Part shown: one piece after another, positions 6,569-14,442 of the stretch | How the letters are laid out: each line of letters begins with the position of its first letter | How positions within the stretch are numbered: position 1 is the stretch's first letter | Virus record (IMG/VR): IMGVR_UViG_3300046533_000547 | Location: 1 to 33,797 of that record | Origin: a virus | Direction: 5' to 3' (one strand) | Length of the DNA: 33,797 bases | Notes under the pieces: generated by a model | Seen by the model: the letters and a program-made list of their open reading frames with translations, nothing else | Database searches by the model: none | What the model was told of the DNA's origin: nothing | Position numbers and translations under genes: made by a program

Positions 6569-6574
6569 ATGATT

Positions 6575-6603
6575 TTTATAAGACCATTGGCCCTAGGCGT
6601 CAA
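6575..6603 (-). promoter_or_regulatory. Near-consensus sigma70 promoter for the XRE gene
   Basis: Read on the minus strand, TTGACG (6603-6598) and TATAAA (6580-6575) are separated by exactly 17 bases, a near-perfect -35/-10 pair. Only six bases lie between the -10 box and the ATG at 6568, so initiation at the usual distance would fall on the start codon. The -35 box is three bases from the terL TTG start on the other strand. Confidence 0.75.
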
Positions 6604-6605
6604 CA

Positions 6606-8303
6606 TTGCACCTAATCGTCAATAACGAGCGGAACCCGTGGAGTACGGCCGTTCCCGATTGGGCCGAGCGGATCATGGCGGGCAGGAGTCTTGTTCCCAG
6701 CCTGCCTTTGTTTCCCGATGAAGTGAAGCACGGCCTATCCGCATTCAAGCGGCTGCGTCTGCCCGATGTCATTGGCCAACCGACATTCGGCGAGGCCATG
6801 GGAGATTGGGTGTTTGAGATCGCCGCTGCGCTGTTCGGGTCTTACGATGTTGAAAAGCACACGCGGGCCATCCAGGAATATTTTCTCTTAGTCCCGAAGA
6901 AGAATGGCAAGTCGACGCTGGCTGCCGGTTTGATGGTGGCGGCGGTCTGCCGCAACAGACGGCCGGATGCCGAATTCACCTTCCTGGCGCCGACCATCGA
7001 GGTGGCGGGGATCGCCTTCCGGCAGGCGCGGTCCATGGTCAAGCTCGACCCGACGCTGAGCACCGTGTTTCATATCCAGGACAACATCAGAAGAATTACC
7101 CACCGCAAGCACGGCTCGTTCCTGCAGATCAAGGCGGCCGATGTGGATGTGATCACCGGCGGTAAGCCGCTGGGGTGCCTGGTGGATGAGACGCACGTCT
7201 TCGCCACCAAGTCGCATGCCGCGGATATCTTTCTCGAAATTAGGGGCGCCCTGGCGAGCAGACCGGATGGATTCTTGATCCAGATCACGACGCAGTCAAA
7301 AGCGCCGCCCGCCGGGGTATTCAAGTCGGAGTTGGCGCGAGCCAGAGACGTGCGCGACGGCAAACTGACGTTGCCGAAGCCACTGTTGCCCGTCCTATAC
7401 GAATTGCCGCACAAGATCGCGGCGAATAGCGGATGGGAAAACGAACAAACGTGGTCCTTGGTCAACCCGAATTTGGGGCGGTCGGTCGATGCGGAATTCC
7501 TGCGCTCGCAGCTCATCGACGCCAAGCGCAAGGGACAGGGCGACCTGGCGCTATTTGCATCGCAACATTTCAATGTCGAGATAGGCCTGTCGCTGCGAGG
7601 CGACCGATGGGCCGGTACGGAATTCTGGGAAAAACAGACGGACGAAACTCTGACGCTCGAGCGGTTGCTCGAGCGTTCGGAAATCGTCGTGGTGGGGATC
7701 GACGGCGGCGGGCTGGATGACTTGTTTGGGCTTTGTACTCTCGGACGTTGCCGCGAGACCAAACATTGGCTGGCTTGGTCGCATGCTTGGTGTCACGAGA
7801 GCGTCCTGCAGCGAAGGCAAACCATCGCGGCAACGCTGCAGGATTTCCAGAATAACGGGGAATTGACAATTGTCCAAGACGAACTGGATGACATCACCGC
7901 CATCGTTGAGATCATTTCCGACATCAAGCGAAGAAATCTTCTGGCGGCTGTCGCTGTTGACCCTGCTGGCCTCGGTGAAGTCGTGGACGCGCTCGGACGA
8001 ATCGGAGTCTCCGTCGCCGACAAAAACCTGATCGGCGCACCGCAAGGCTATCAGATGATGAATGCCATCAAGGGCAGCGAACGCAAGCTTGCCAACGGCA
8101 CGCTCTGGCATAGCGGTTCAAGCCTGATGTCCTGGTGCGTGAGCAACGTCAAGATAGAGCCGACCGCTACGGCAATACGAGCCACCAAGCAGAATGCCGG
8201 CGATGCCAAGATCGACTGCGCCATGGCGATGTTCGACGCCGCGCTGGTGATGCAGAACAAGCCGGACGAGGCGCCGGCCTTCCAGATGTTCTTTGTCGGC
8301 TGA
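6606..8303 (+). CDS. terL: Terminase large subunit, HK97-type
   Basis: This 565-residue motor protein packages DNA into proheads. The ATPase half shows a Walker A variant, VPKKNGKST (residues 97-104), and a Walker B, CLVDE with D194 and E195. The nuclease half shows the first acidic residue in VVVGIDGGG (D366, with DD at 371-372) and the last acidic in AKIDCAMAMFD near residue 535. Length is normal for the family. The start is TTG 6606: an in-frame TAG lies four codons upstream, and family similarity (PWSTAVPDWAERI) begins well before the first ATG at 6675. No strong ribosome site precedes the TTG, so translation may be weak or coupled in an unusual way. Confidence 0.93.
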   Translation: MHLIVNNERNPWSTAVPDWAERIMAGRSLVPSLPLFPDEVKHGLSAFKRLRLPDVIGQPTFGEAMGDWVFEIAAALFGSYDVEKHTRAIQEYFLLVPKKNGKSTLAAGLMVAAVCRNRRPDAEFTFLAPTIEVAGIAFRQARSMVKLDPTLSTVFHIQDNIRRITHRKHGSFLQIKAADVDVITGGKPLGCLVDETHVFATKSHAADIFLEIRGALASRPDGFLIQITTQSKAPPAGVFKSELARARDVRDGKLTLPKPLLPVLYELPHKIAANSGWENEQTWSLVNPNLGRSVDAEFLRSQLIDAKRKGQGDLALFASQHFNVEIGLSLRGDRWAGTEFWEKQTDETLTLERLLERSEIVVVGIDGGGLDDLFGLCTLGRCRETKHWLAWSHAWCHESVLQRRQTIAATLQDFQNNGELTIVQDELDDITAIVEIISDIKRRNLLAAVAVDPAGLGEVVDALGRIGVSVADKNLIGAPQGYQMMNAIKGSERKLANGTLWHSGSSLMSWCVSNVKIEPTATAIRATKQNAGDAKIDCAMAMFDAALVMQNKPDEAPAFQMFFVG

Positions 8304-8321
8304 ATTCCCAAAGGTGAAACC

Positions 8322-10244
8322 ATGACACTCAACCGCGCCTATTCGGTGCTGGACATCAAGTCGTTTGATGACGATCAGCGCATCATTGAAGGCATCGCCT
8401 CGACGCCGACGGTCGATCGTGTCGGCGATATCGTCAAGCCGCGTGGCGCCAAGTTCAGCATGCCCATGCCGATGCTGTGGCAGCACAAGTCGGGCGAGCC
8501 GATCGGCCATGTGACATGGGCCGAGGCGCGCGACGACGGCATTCCGTTCCGGGCGAAGATTGCCCAATCAGACGAGCCGGGGAAATTGAAAGACCGGCTC
8601 GATGAGGCCTGGCAAAGCATCAAATTGGGGTTAGTGCGCGCCGTATCGATCGGCTTCAAGTCGGTTGCCGACAAGGTGACGCACCTCAAGGGTGGTGGCC
8701 TGCAATATGATGAATGGGAATGGCTGGAATTATCCGCCGTCACCATCCCGGCCAATGCCGAAGCGTCCATCAATACAATTCGTTCCATCGATCAGGGCCT
8801 GCGCGCCGTGTCCGGCGAAACGCAAGCCAACCCGGCCTCGTCAGGCCCTCAGTCCGCCGCCGTCGCGGTTTCCCGTTCTTTCAAATTGGAGGCCAGGACC
8901 ATGGCCAAGACCAACGCCGAGAGGATCAAGGACCTCGAGGCAAAACGCGCCGCCGAAGTGGCCGCGCGAGAGGCAATTCAAGCGAAGATTGTCGAAGAAG
9001 ACCGTACCAAGGATGAGGCAGAACAGAGCGATTTTGACGAGCGATCTGCCACCATCAAGTCGGTTGACCGTGAACTGAGCGACTGCCGGCTGATCGAAAA
9101 AGAATTGATCAGTAATGCCAAACCAGTGTCGAACGGTGAAGGCGTCGAGATGCATTCGCAGACGATCCAGGTGAAGGCGCCGACGCTGCCGCCCGGTCTC
9201 GGGCTGATCAAGCGGCTGTCCTGTCAGATCCATGCCGATATGTATCATCGTGATGTTGTCGCGGTGGCGCGGCAGTATTGCGGGCAATGGCCACAAATCG
9301 AAATGGACATCAAGGCGGCGGTTGCCACCGGCACGGTTGCCACGCCGGCATGGGCGGGCGTCCTGGTCTATCCGCAGAACCTCGCCAGTGAATTCCTGGA
9401 ATTCCTGGTTCCACAGACCTTCATGGGCCGCATTCCGGGGCTGACGCGGGTCCCATTCAACTCACGCATCCCGCGCGAAAATAGCGTGATCACGGCGACG
9501 TGGGTCGGGGAAGGCGCCTCGAAGCCGGTGGCTGCCGGATCATTCGACACCGTCACGCTGACGTTTGCCAAGACGGCGTGCATCATGGGCGTCACCGACG
9601 AGCTGGCGCGGTTCTCAAGCCCGTCCGTGGAAATGCTGGTGCGCGACAACCTCGCCAAGGGCATCGCCAAGTTTCTTGATGAGCAGTTCATCAAGCCATC
9701 GGTTACCGCGGTGACCAACGTGTCGCCGGCCTCGATCACCAACGGCGCCGACAGCGACGCAGCATCCGGCACCGACATCACGGCAGTGATCCATGATATC
9801 CGGCAGATCCTGTTCCACTTCCAGGAGTACAATATTCCGACCGATAACCTGACGCTGATCATGCAGCCGGTACTGGCGACGGCGATCGGCAGCATGATGA
9901 CGACATTGGGAATCATGCAGTTTCCCAATATCAACGGCAACGGCGGCAGTATCTTCGGGGTCAATGTGATCACCTCGAACAACTCGCCGGCCGGACAGAT
10001 TACGGCAATGCATCCGCCATCGATATTCGTGGCCGACGAAGGCGGCATCCAGATCGATGTATCACGCGAGGCCTCGGTCGAACTCGATTCCGCTCCTGCC
10101 GCGGGCAACTACCACTTGGTCTCGGCATTCCAGAACAACTTGGTGTTCGTGCGTGCCGAGCGTTACATCACCTGGGTACGCGGCCGAGACAAGGGCGTGT
10201 TCTATCTCACCAACGCGGCCTATGCCGGGGCGGTGACCGGATGA
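8322..10244 (+). CDS. Prohead protease / major capsid protein fusion
   Basis: One 640-residue frame joins two HK97 morphogenesis proteins. Residues 1 to about 155 are the U35-type prohead protease: it begins DIKSFDDDQRIIEGIAS, with the catalytic His in LWQH (H55) and the catalytic Ser in VSIGF (S109). Residues 156-193 are a linker. Residues 194 to about 280 form a charged coiled-coil delta domain that would act as scaffold and be cleaved. The HK97-fold capsid follows, with WVGEG and the C-terminal VRAERYITWVRG. An ATG at 8901 with its own GGAGG begins exactly at the delta domain, so a separate capsid precursor is probably also made. The order protease-capsid before portal differs from HK97. 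Confidence 0.92.
   Translation: MTLNRAYSVLDIKSFDDDQRIIEGIASTPTVDRVGDIVKPRGAKFSMPMPMLWQHKSGEPIGHVTWAEARDDGIPFRAKIAQSDEPGKLKDRLDEAWQSIKLGLVRAVSIGFKSVADKVTHLKGGGLQYDEWEWLELSAVTIPANAEASINTIRSIDQGLRAVSGETQANPASSGPQSAAVAVSRSFKLEARTMAKTNAERIKDLEAKRAAEVAAREAIQAKIVEEDRTKDEAEQSDFDERSATIKSVDRELSDCRLIEKELISNAKPVSNGEGVEMHSQTIQVKAPTLPPGLGLIKRLSCQIHADMYHRDVVAVARQYCGQWPQIEMDIKAAVATGTVATPAWAGVLVYPQNLASEFLEFLVPQTFMGRIPGLTRVPFNSRIPRENSVITATWVGEGASKPVAAGSFDTVTLTFAKTACIMGVTDELARFSSPSVEMLVRDNLAKGIAKFLDEQFIKPSVTAVTNVSPASITNGADSDAASGTDITAVIHDIRQILFHFQEYNIPTDNLTLIMQPVLATAIGSMMTTLGIMQFPNINGNGGSIFGVNVITSNNSPAGQITAMHPPSIFVADEGGIQIDVSREASVELDSAPAAGNYHLVSAFQNNLVFVRAERYITWVRGRDKGVFYLTNAAYAGAVTG
8888..8903 (+). promoter_or_regulatory. 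Internal ribosome site and start for capsid precursor
   Basis: GGAGG at 8888-8892 lies eight bases before an in-frame ATG at 8901-8903 inside the protease-capsid fusion gene. The peptide from this ATG starts MAKTNAERIKDLEAKR, a typical delta-domain start. The spacing is ideal and the site is stronger than the one at the fusion gene's own start, which suggests more capsid than protease, as assembly needs. Confidence 0.7.
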
Positions 10245-10435
10245 TGATGCGTGCGTTGAAGGCGTTCGAATACAACTACCGCAGAGTAAAGGCGGGCGAA
10301 ATGTTCGAGGCGCTTTCAGACGCGCATCGCATGGTGTTGACCGCGGCCAAGCTGGCTGCGGAAAGTGAAGATGCAGCGGTGCCGGGCAGCAAAAAACAAC
10401 GCTACCGGCACCGCAAGCTCGAGGCCGAAGAATGA
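10241..10435 (+). CDS. Small unknown protein between capsid and portal
   Basis: The 64-residue product begins MMMRALKAFEYNYRRVKAGE, a pattern I associate with small phage proteins that sit in head gene clusters. It starts at an ATGA overlap with the capsid stop (ATG 10241, with alternatives at 10244 and 10247) and overlaps the portal start by four bases. The C-terminus is basic (SKKQRYRHRK). A structural or head-accessory role is suggested by context only. Confidence 0.7.
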   Translation: MMMRALKAFEYNYRRVKAGEMFEALSDAHRMVLTAAKLAAESEDAAVPGSKKQRYRHRKLEAEE

Positions 10436-11778
10436 AAATTCTCGGTTTCGAAGTCTCTGTGCGCAAGCAGTCGCCGATGCTGCCAACCGCGCTCTATGAC
10501 CGTGGCTGGTGGCCGATCGTGCGCGAGCCATTTGCCGGCGCCTGGCAACGCAACCAGCCGCTGAGCATGGAAAATCCGCTGCAGAACGCGACGCTCTATC
10601 GCTGCGTTTGCATGATTGCCGCTGACATTGCCAAGATGCGGCTCAAGCTGATGCAGCCGATCGATCAGGTATGGGAAGAAACCAACACCTCGGCATTCTC
10701 GCCGGTGCTCAACAAGCCAAACCGCTACCAGAACAGGATACAATTCTTTGAGAGCTGGCTGATCGCAAAACTGCGCACCGGCAATGCCTACATCCTCAAG
10801 GAACGCGACAACCGCAACGTCGTCAGCGCGCTTTATGTGCTCGATCCCAACAGGGTGAAGCCGTTGGTGGCTGCCGACGGTTCAATATTCTACGAACTCA
10901 ACACCGATAACCTTGCAGGACTCACCGAGGAAGACCGCGTCACGGTTCCTGCCGACGAGGTTATGCACGATCGCATCAATTGCCTGTTCCATCCGCTGGT
11001 GGGAATGTCGCCACTCTATTCGACCGCGGCGCCTGCCGCACGCGGGCTATCGATCCAGCAATTTTCTGCGTCATTCTTTGGTAATGCGGCGCGGCCATCC
11101 GGCATTCTCACTGCACCCGGCAACATCGACCAGACCACCGCGGAAAGACTGCAGAACAATTGGAACAGCAATTACACCGGGATAAACCAGGGCCGCGTGG
11201 CCGTGCTCGGCTCGGGCGTGACATGGAATCCGCTGCAGCAGAATGCCGTCGATAGCCAGTTGATCGAGCAGCTCAAGCACAGCGACGAGACGATCTGCAC
11301 GGCATTCGGAATTCCGGCGTTCATGGTCGGGGTGAAAGATCCTCCCAATTACAACAATGCCGAGTTGTTGGATTTACAATATTACAAGTCATGCCTGCAA
11401 AGTCTCATCGAGCACATTGAGCTAACGCTGTCGGAAGGCCTCGGCTTGATCGATGCCGGCTACCGCGCCGAATTCGATCTCACCGGCCTGTTCCGCATGG
11501 ATTCGCAGACGCAGATCACGGTGCTGGCGGAAGCGGTGAGCAAGGGCATTCTGAGTCCGAACGAAGCGCGGCGCGTGCTCGGCTATATCGACGTGACCGG
11601 CGGCGAATCGCCAATGGCGCAGCAGCAAATGTTCACGCTTGAAGCGCTGTCCAATCGCGCCAATGCGCCGGCCTTGCCCGAAGCGCCTGCGCCGACGCCA
11701 AGCCCCACAACGCCGGCACCAATCAATCAGCGCGCCTTGCTCGACGCTATCCGCAGGAGCCTGAGCCATGCAGCTTGA
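10432..11778 (+). CDS. Portal protein, HK97 family
   Basis: The 448-residue protein is a phage portal, the dodecameric ring at the unique vertex through which DNA passes. Family marks include NPLQNATLYRCVCMIAADIA near residue 45, LNKPNRYQNRIQFFE near 91, VLDPNRVKP and the HHNE-like FHPLVGMSPL segment. HSDETICTAFGIPAFMVG follows further on. The C-terminal 35 residues are Pro/Ala-rich and end with RALLDAIRRSLSHAA. It starts by an ATGA overlap with the small gene upstream and overlaps the collagen-like gene by 11 bases. Its location downstream of the capsid gene is unusual. Confidence 0.93.
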   Translation: MKILGFEVSVRKQSPMLPTALYDRGWWPIVREPFAGAWQRNQPLSMENPLQNATLYRCVCMIAADIAKMRLKLMQPIDQVWEETNTSAFSPVLNKPNRYQNRIQFFESWLIAKLRTGNAYILKERDNRNVVSALYVLDPNRVKPLVAADGSIFYELNTDNLAGLTEEDRVTVPADEVMHDRINCLFHPLVGMSPLYSTAAPAARGLSIQQFSASFFGNAARPSGILTAPGNIDQTTAERLQNNWNSNYTGINQGRVAVLGSGVTWNPLQQNAVDSQLIEQLKHSDETICTAFGIPAFMVGVKDPPNYNNAELLDLQYYKSCLQSLIEHIELTLSEGLGLIDAGYRAEFDLTGLFRMDSQTQITVLAEAVSKGILSPNEARRVLGYIDVTGGESPMAQQQMFTLEALSNRANAPALPEAPAPTPSPTTPAPINQRALLDAIRRSLSHAA

Positions 11779-12214
11779 GGACGATATCGGGCGCGAGATC
11801 GCCGAAATTATCAAGCAACAGATTGCACCTTATAGAGAGATCGTCATTCAACAGGAGCAACGCATAGCGGCGCTTGAAGCGCGCAAGCCGGAAAAGGGCG
11901 AACGTGGCGAACAAGGTCCGCCGGGAGAGATCGGCCCGCCCGGTCATGATGGTAATAACGGTCAGGACGGCAAGGATGGCGCCGGTCCATCACGCGGGCG
12001 CTACCGCGGACCATGGAAACACGATGCCGACTATCATATTGACGACATGGTGTCGTGCGGCGGAAATGGCTGGGTCTGCATGGTCGAGGGTGCCAAAAGC
12101 AAGCCGGGCGATACGAAGCAATGGGAATTATTCGTCAGGAAAGGCAGCCACGGCAAGGATGGCGATAGGGGTCCGCCCGGCCCGCAAGGTCCAACTGGCA
12201 AATACGAACCATGA
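11768..12214 (+). CDS. Collagen-like protein with carbohydrate-binding-like insert
   Basis: The 148-residue protein has four visible parts: a helical coiled-coil start (1-40), ten collagen-type Gly-X-Y triplets at 44-73 (GERGEQGPPGEIGPPG and on), a compact segment at about 78-125, and seven more triplets at 126-146. The middle segment begins YRGPWKHDADY and has DDMVSCGGNGWVCM and KPGDTKQWELFV, a layout like small chitin/carbohydrate-binding modules found on phage fibres. GGAG at 11756-11759 precedes the ATG. It is likely a trimeric surface fibre on the head or neck. Its location between portal and connector genes suggests it is a virion component; the function is inferred. Confidence 0.8.
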   Translation: MQLEDDIGREIAEIIKQQIAPYREIVIQQEQRIAALEARKPEKGERGEQGPPGEIGPPGHDGNNGQDGKDGAGPSRGRYRGPWKHDADYHIDDMVSCGGNGWVCMVEGAKSKPGDTKQWELFVRKGSHGKDGDRGPPGPQGPTGKYEP

Positions 12215-12891
12215 GAAAATCCCTTGTCACCATTCTGGAACCGACGTCGCCGGTCTATGACCTGACCACGGTTGATGCGGTGAATGCGGCGCTTGGCATC
12301 ACCGGCAACACCGCGGCCGATGCCGTCATGGGCGACAAAATTACGATGGTATCGCGCATCATCGGCGAATTGTGCGACCGGACCTTTGCTTTGCTGACGG
12401 TTTCCGAGAGCTTCCGCATGTCGTTCTACGATCCGGTGCGCGGGCTGAATCTGCGGCAGTTTCCGGTGACGCAATTCGACTCCATAACGGTCGGCGGCCA
12501 GTCGGTCGACGCAGGCCAATATGAGCTGGATATGGACGCTGGAATTCTTTGGCTGGTGTCGGGCTCATGGGCATGGTCATATTATTCGCCGGCCAACAGT
12601 CATTGGGCGGGCGAAGCAATCGTGCAATACAGCGGCGGTTATGATCTGCCCGACGAAGCGCCGGCGCTGTTGTCGCAGGCCTGCATCGAGACCTTGCGTT
12701 CGCAGCGGTTCAATTCAAACCGCGACCCGGCCATCCGCAGCACAACGCATGGTGACACGACGGTGTCCTATGGCGACTATTTCAACCGTTTCCGCTTGAC
12801 CGCCGCTGCGCAGGGCGCAGCTCCCGAGAGCCTGGTTTTGCCGCCCAATGCAAACGACATGATCCAGCAATATAAGAGGCTCATCGTTTGA
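12211..12891 (+). CDS. Head-tail connector protein, gp6-like
   Basis: The 226-residue product fits the HK97 gp6 / phiE125 gp8-type adaptor family. It starts with LDxxTVDAVNAALGI-like sequence (DLTTVDAVNAALGI, about 17-30), then helices with SRIIGELCDRTF. A beta-rich middle with LRQFPVTQFDSITVGG follows, and then the conserved YSGGYDLPDEAPALLSQACIE near residue 140. Adaptor rings dock under the portal. ATGA overlap links it to the collagen-like gene. The next connector-type gene (17976) is 5 kb away, separated by an accessory block. Confidence 0.82.
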   Translation: MRKSLVTILEPTSPVYDLTTVDAVNAALGITGNTAADAVMGDKITMVSRIIGELCDRTFALLTVSESFRMSFYDPVRGLNLRQFPVTQFDSITVGGQSVDAGQYELDMDAGILWLVSGSWAWSYYSPANSHWAGEAIVQYSGGYDLPDEAPALLSQACIETLRSQRFNSNRDPAIRSTTHGDTTVSYGDYFNRFRLTAAAQGAAPESLVLPPNANDMIQQYKRLIV

Positions 12892-13508
12892 ATTGGCGGG
12901 TTGAGCCACTCTGGAAAGGGGAAGTCGGCTATATCGTTGGCGGCGGAACGTCACTGCTCGAGCAGAACCTTGAACTGCTCAAGGACAAGAACGTTATTGC
13001 GATCAACAGCTCTTATGCCGCGGTGCCCTGGGCGCAGTATGTTGTTTTTGCCGACATGCGCTGGTTTCTGCATCATCGCAAGGCGCTGATGAGTTTCGGC
13101 GGCAAGATCGTCAGTTGCTCAACTTCTGCCAGCGGGCCGCCGCCGATCCTGACAATGATCCGCAAGACCACGCCCGGACTGGCCACCGATACACATACGC
13201 TGATGGTGAAAAACACCACGCTGACGGCGGCGCTGAATCTCGCGGTGCATTTGGGCGTGGTCAAGATCGTCTTGCTCGGCATCGACCAGAAGGCCGGGCC
13301 GGACGGGAAGATTCACCACCATCCACCGCACCCTTGGAAACCGACCGCGGATTGCTGGAAACGGCAGCAGACCGACTTGCCGAAGGCGGCCGAGGATCTG
13401 ACGGCGCTTAATATCGAATGCGTCAATGCATCGCCGGGTAGCGCTTTGTCGATTTGGCCGATTGTGAATCTGGAAGACCATGTTGCTGCCGCCGCTCAAG
13501 CCGCATGA
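12888..13508 (+). CDS. DUF115/MptE-like protein, possible glycan enzyme
   Basis: The 206-residue protein has a nucleotide-binding-like start, VGYIVGGGTSLLEQ (residues 13-26), then KDKNVIAINSSY and VVFADMRWF. This series resembles the MptE-like/DUF115 fold found in flagellin-glycosylation accessory proteins and some phage proteins. A later strand has KIVLLGIDQK followed by a histidine-rich loop (HHHPPHPWKP). The start is TTG 12888, a TTGA overlap with the connector stop; AAGAGG lies a few bases upstream and no ATG fits. It is followed by a glycosyltransferase-like and a methyltransferase gene, suggesting a shared modification pathway. The exact reaction is not known. Confidence 0.7.
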   Translation: MNWRVEPLWKGEVGYIVGGGTSLLEQNLELLKDKNVIAINSSYAAVPWAQYVVFADMRWFLHHRKALMSFGGKIVSCSTSASGPPPILTMIRKTTPGLATDTHTLMVKNTTLTAALNLAVHLGVVKIVLLGIDQKAGPDGKIHHHPPHPWKPTADCWKRQQTDLPKAAEDLTALNIECVNASPGSALSIWPIVNLEDHVAAAAQAA

Positions 13509-14442
13509 CCTGCACGTTCTCGGTATGCAGGGGTTGGGCGACAACATTTTCCAGCGCGCATTTATCCATGCGCTGTCACGGCAAAAAGAAATCTATCTTG
13601 AGACTTCATGGCCGGAATTTTATGCCGACTTGCCGGTCAAGTTCGTGCGGCCAACCGGTGGTTACTCGCGGCTGCGCACGCAGAATAAGAATGTCGCCAG
13701 AAGCCGCATCGTCTGGCAACCGCGGCCGACGCGCATGCAAGCTGTGCGCAACAGCTACCAACGCGCATTCCAGATGGGCCTTTCGATCATCAACGGCATG
13801 GAGCAGTCGTTCGGCATCAAACTGGAACCGCGACTGCTCGATCTGCCGGTATTGCCACCGCCGCCCACTATTCGCACCGATAAGCCGTTGGCCTTCGTTC
13901 GGCCGGTCACGGTGCGGAGTGAATGGTTCAATTCGGCGCGCAATCCCGAGCCGCAATATATTCTCGATATCGTCGAGGCGTTGCGGCCGACGCATCATAT
14001 TGTCTGCGTGGCCGATGTTGTGGATCGGGAAGAGTACTTCGTTGGTCAGCCGCCCAAGGGAGATACGGAATTCATTCGTGGCGAACTGTCGGCCATGAAC
14101 ATGCTGGCGCTGCTGGCGGCATCGGACATCATTATTGGTGGCATGGGGTTCATCGTTCCGGCATCACTGGCGCTGAAGAGGGATTGCTTCGTCGTGCTCG
14201 GCGGTCAGGGCGGGCATAACGCGCCAAATCGGGTGCTCGATCCGCGGCTCGACTGCTCGCGCATCGGCTTCGCTACCCCGAAGGACTTCTGCCAATGCAC
14301 GAACATGCGGCACGACTGCAGCAAGGCGATCCCCGACCTGATGCAACAATTCTGTCGTTTCCTCGACCGACGCTGCACGAGCACATCGCCGCCGGCCGGT
14401 TACAATGGTTCCCCGAAATTGGAGTCGGCTATTTCCCGGTAA
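13480..14442 (+). CDS. Glycosyltransferase-like protein (GT-B/heptosyltransferase type)
   Basis: The 320-residue frame resembles GT-B heptosyltransferase-like proteins. It opens with LHVLGMQGLGDNIFQRAFIHAL (glycine-loop start; shortened, residues about 11-32). A central PLAFVRPVTVRSEW strand leads the second domain, and MLALLAASDIIIGGMGFIVPASLALK near 205-230 resembles the donor-site region. A Cys-rich stretch (FCQCTNMRHDC) precedes the end. The last 50 residues are coded opposite nothing but overlap the next gene in another frame and look poorly conserved. It overlaps the upstream gene by 29 bases. Likely substrates are sugars on a virion or host surface protein, by context only. Confidence 0.68.
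   Translation: MLLPPLKPHDLHVLGMQGLGDNIFQRAFIHALSRQKEIYLETSWPEFYADLPVKFVRPTGGYSRLRTQNKNVARSRIVWQPRPTRMQAVRNSYQRAFQMGLSIINGMEQSFGIKLEPRLLDLPVLPPPPTIRTDKPLAFVRPVTVRSEWFNSARNPEPQYILDIVEALRPTHHIVCVADVVDREEYFVGQPPKGDTEFIRGELSAMNMLALLAASDIIIGGMGFIVPASLALKRDCFVVLGGQGGHNAPNRVLDPRLDCSRIGFATPKDFCQCTNMRHDCSKAIPDLMQQFCRFLDRRCTSTSPPAGYNGSPKLESAISR

Noticed and set aside
7070-7762. Long minus-strand open frame (230 codons) opposite terL
   Set aside because: Ser/Arg-rich shadow of the terminase gene without a start signal or recognisable domain.
9368-10108. Long minus-strand open frame (246 codons) opposite the capsid gene
   Set aside because: It is antisense to a strongly supported capsid sequence, has no ribosome site and its composition reflects the opposite strand; a GC-driven shadow.
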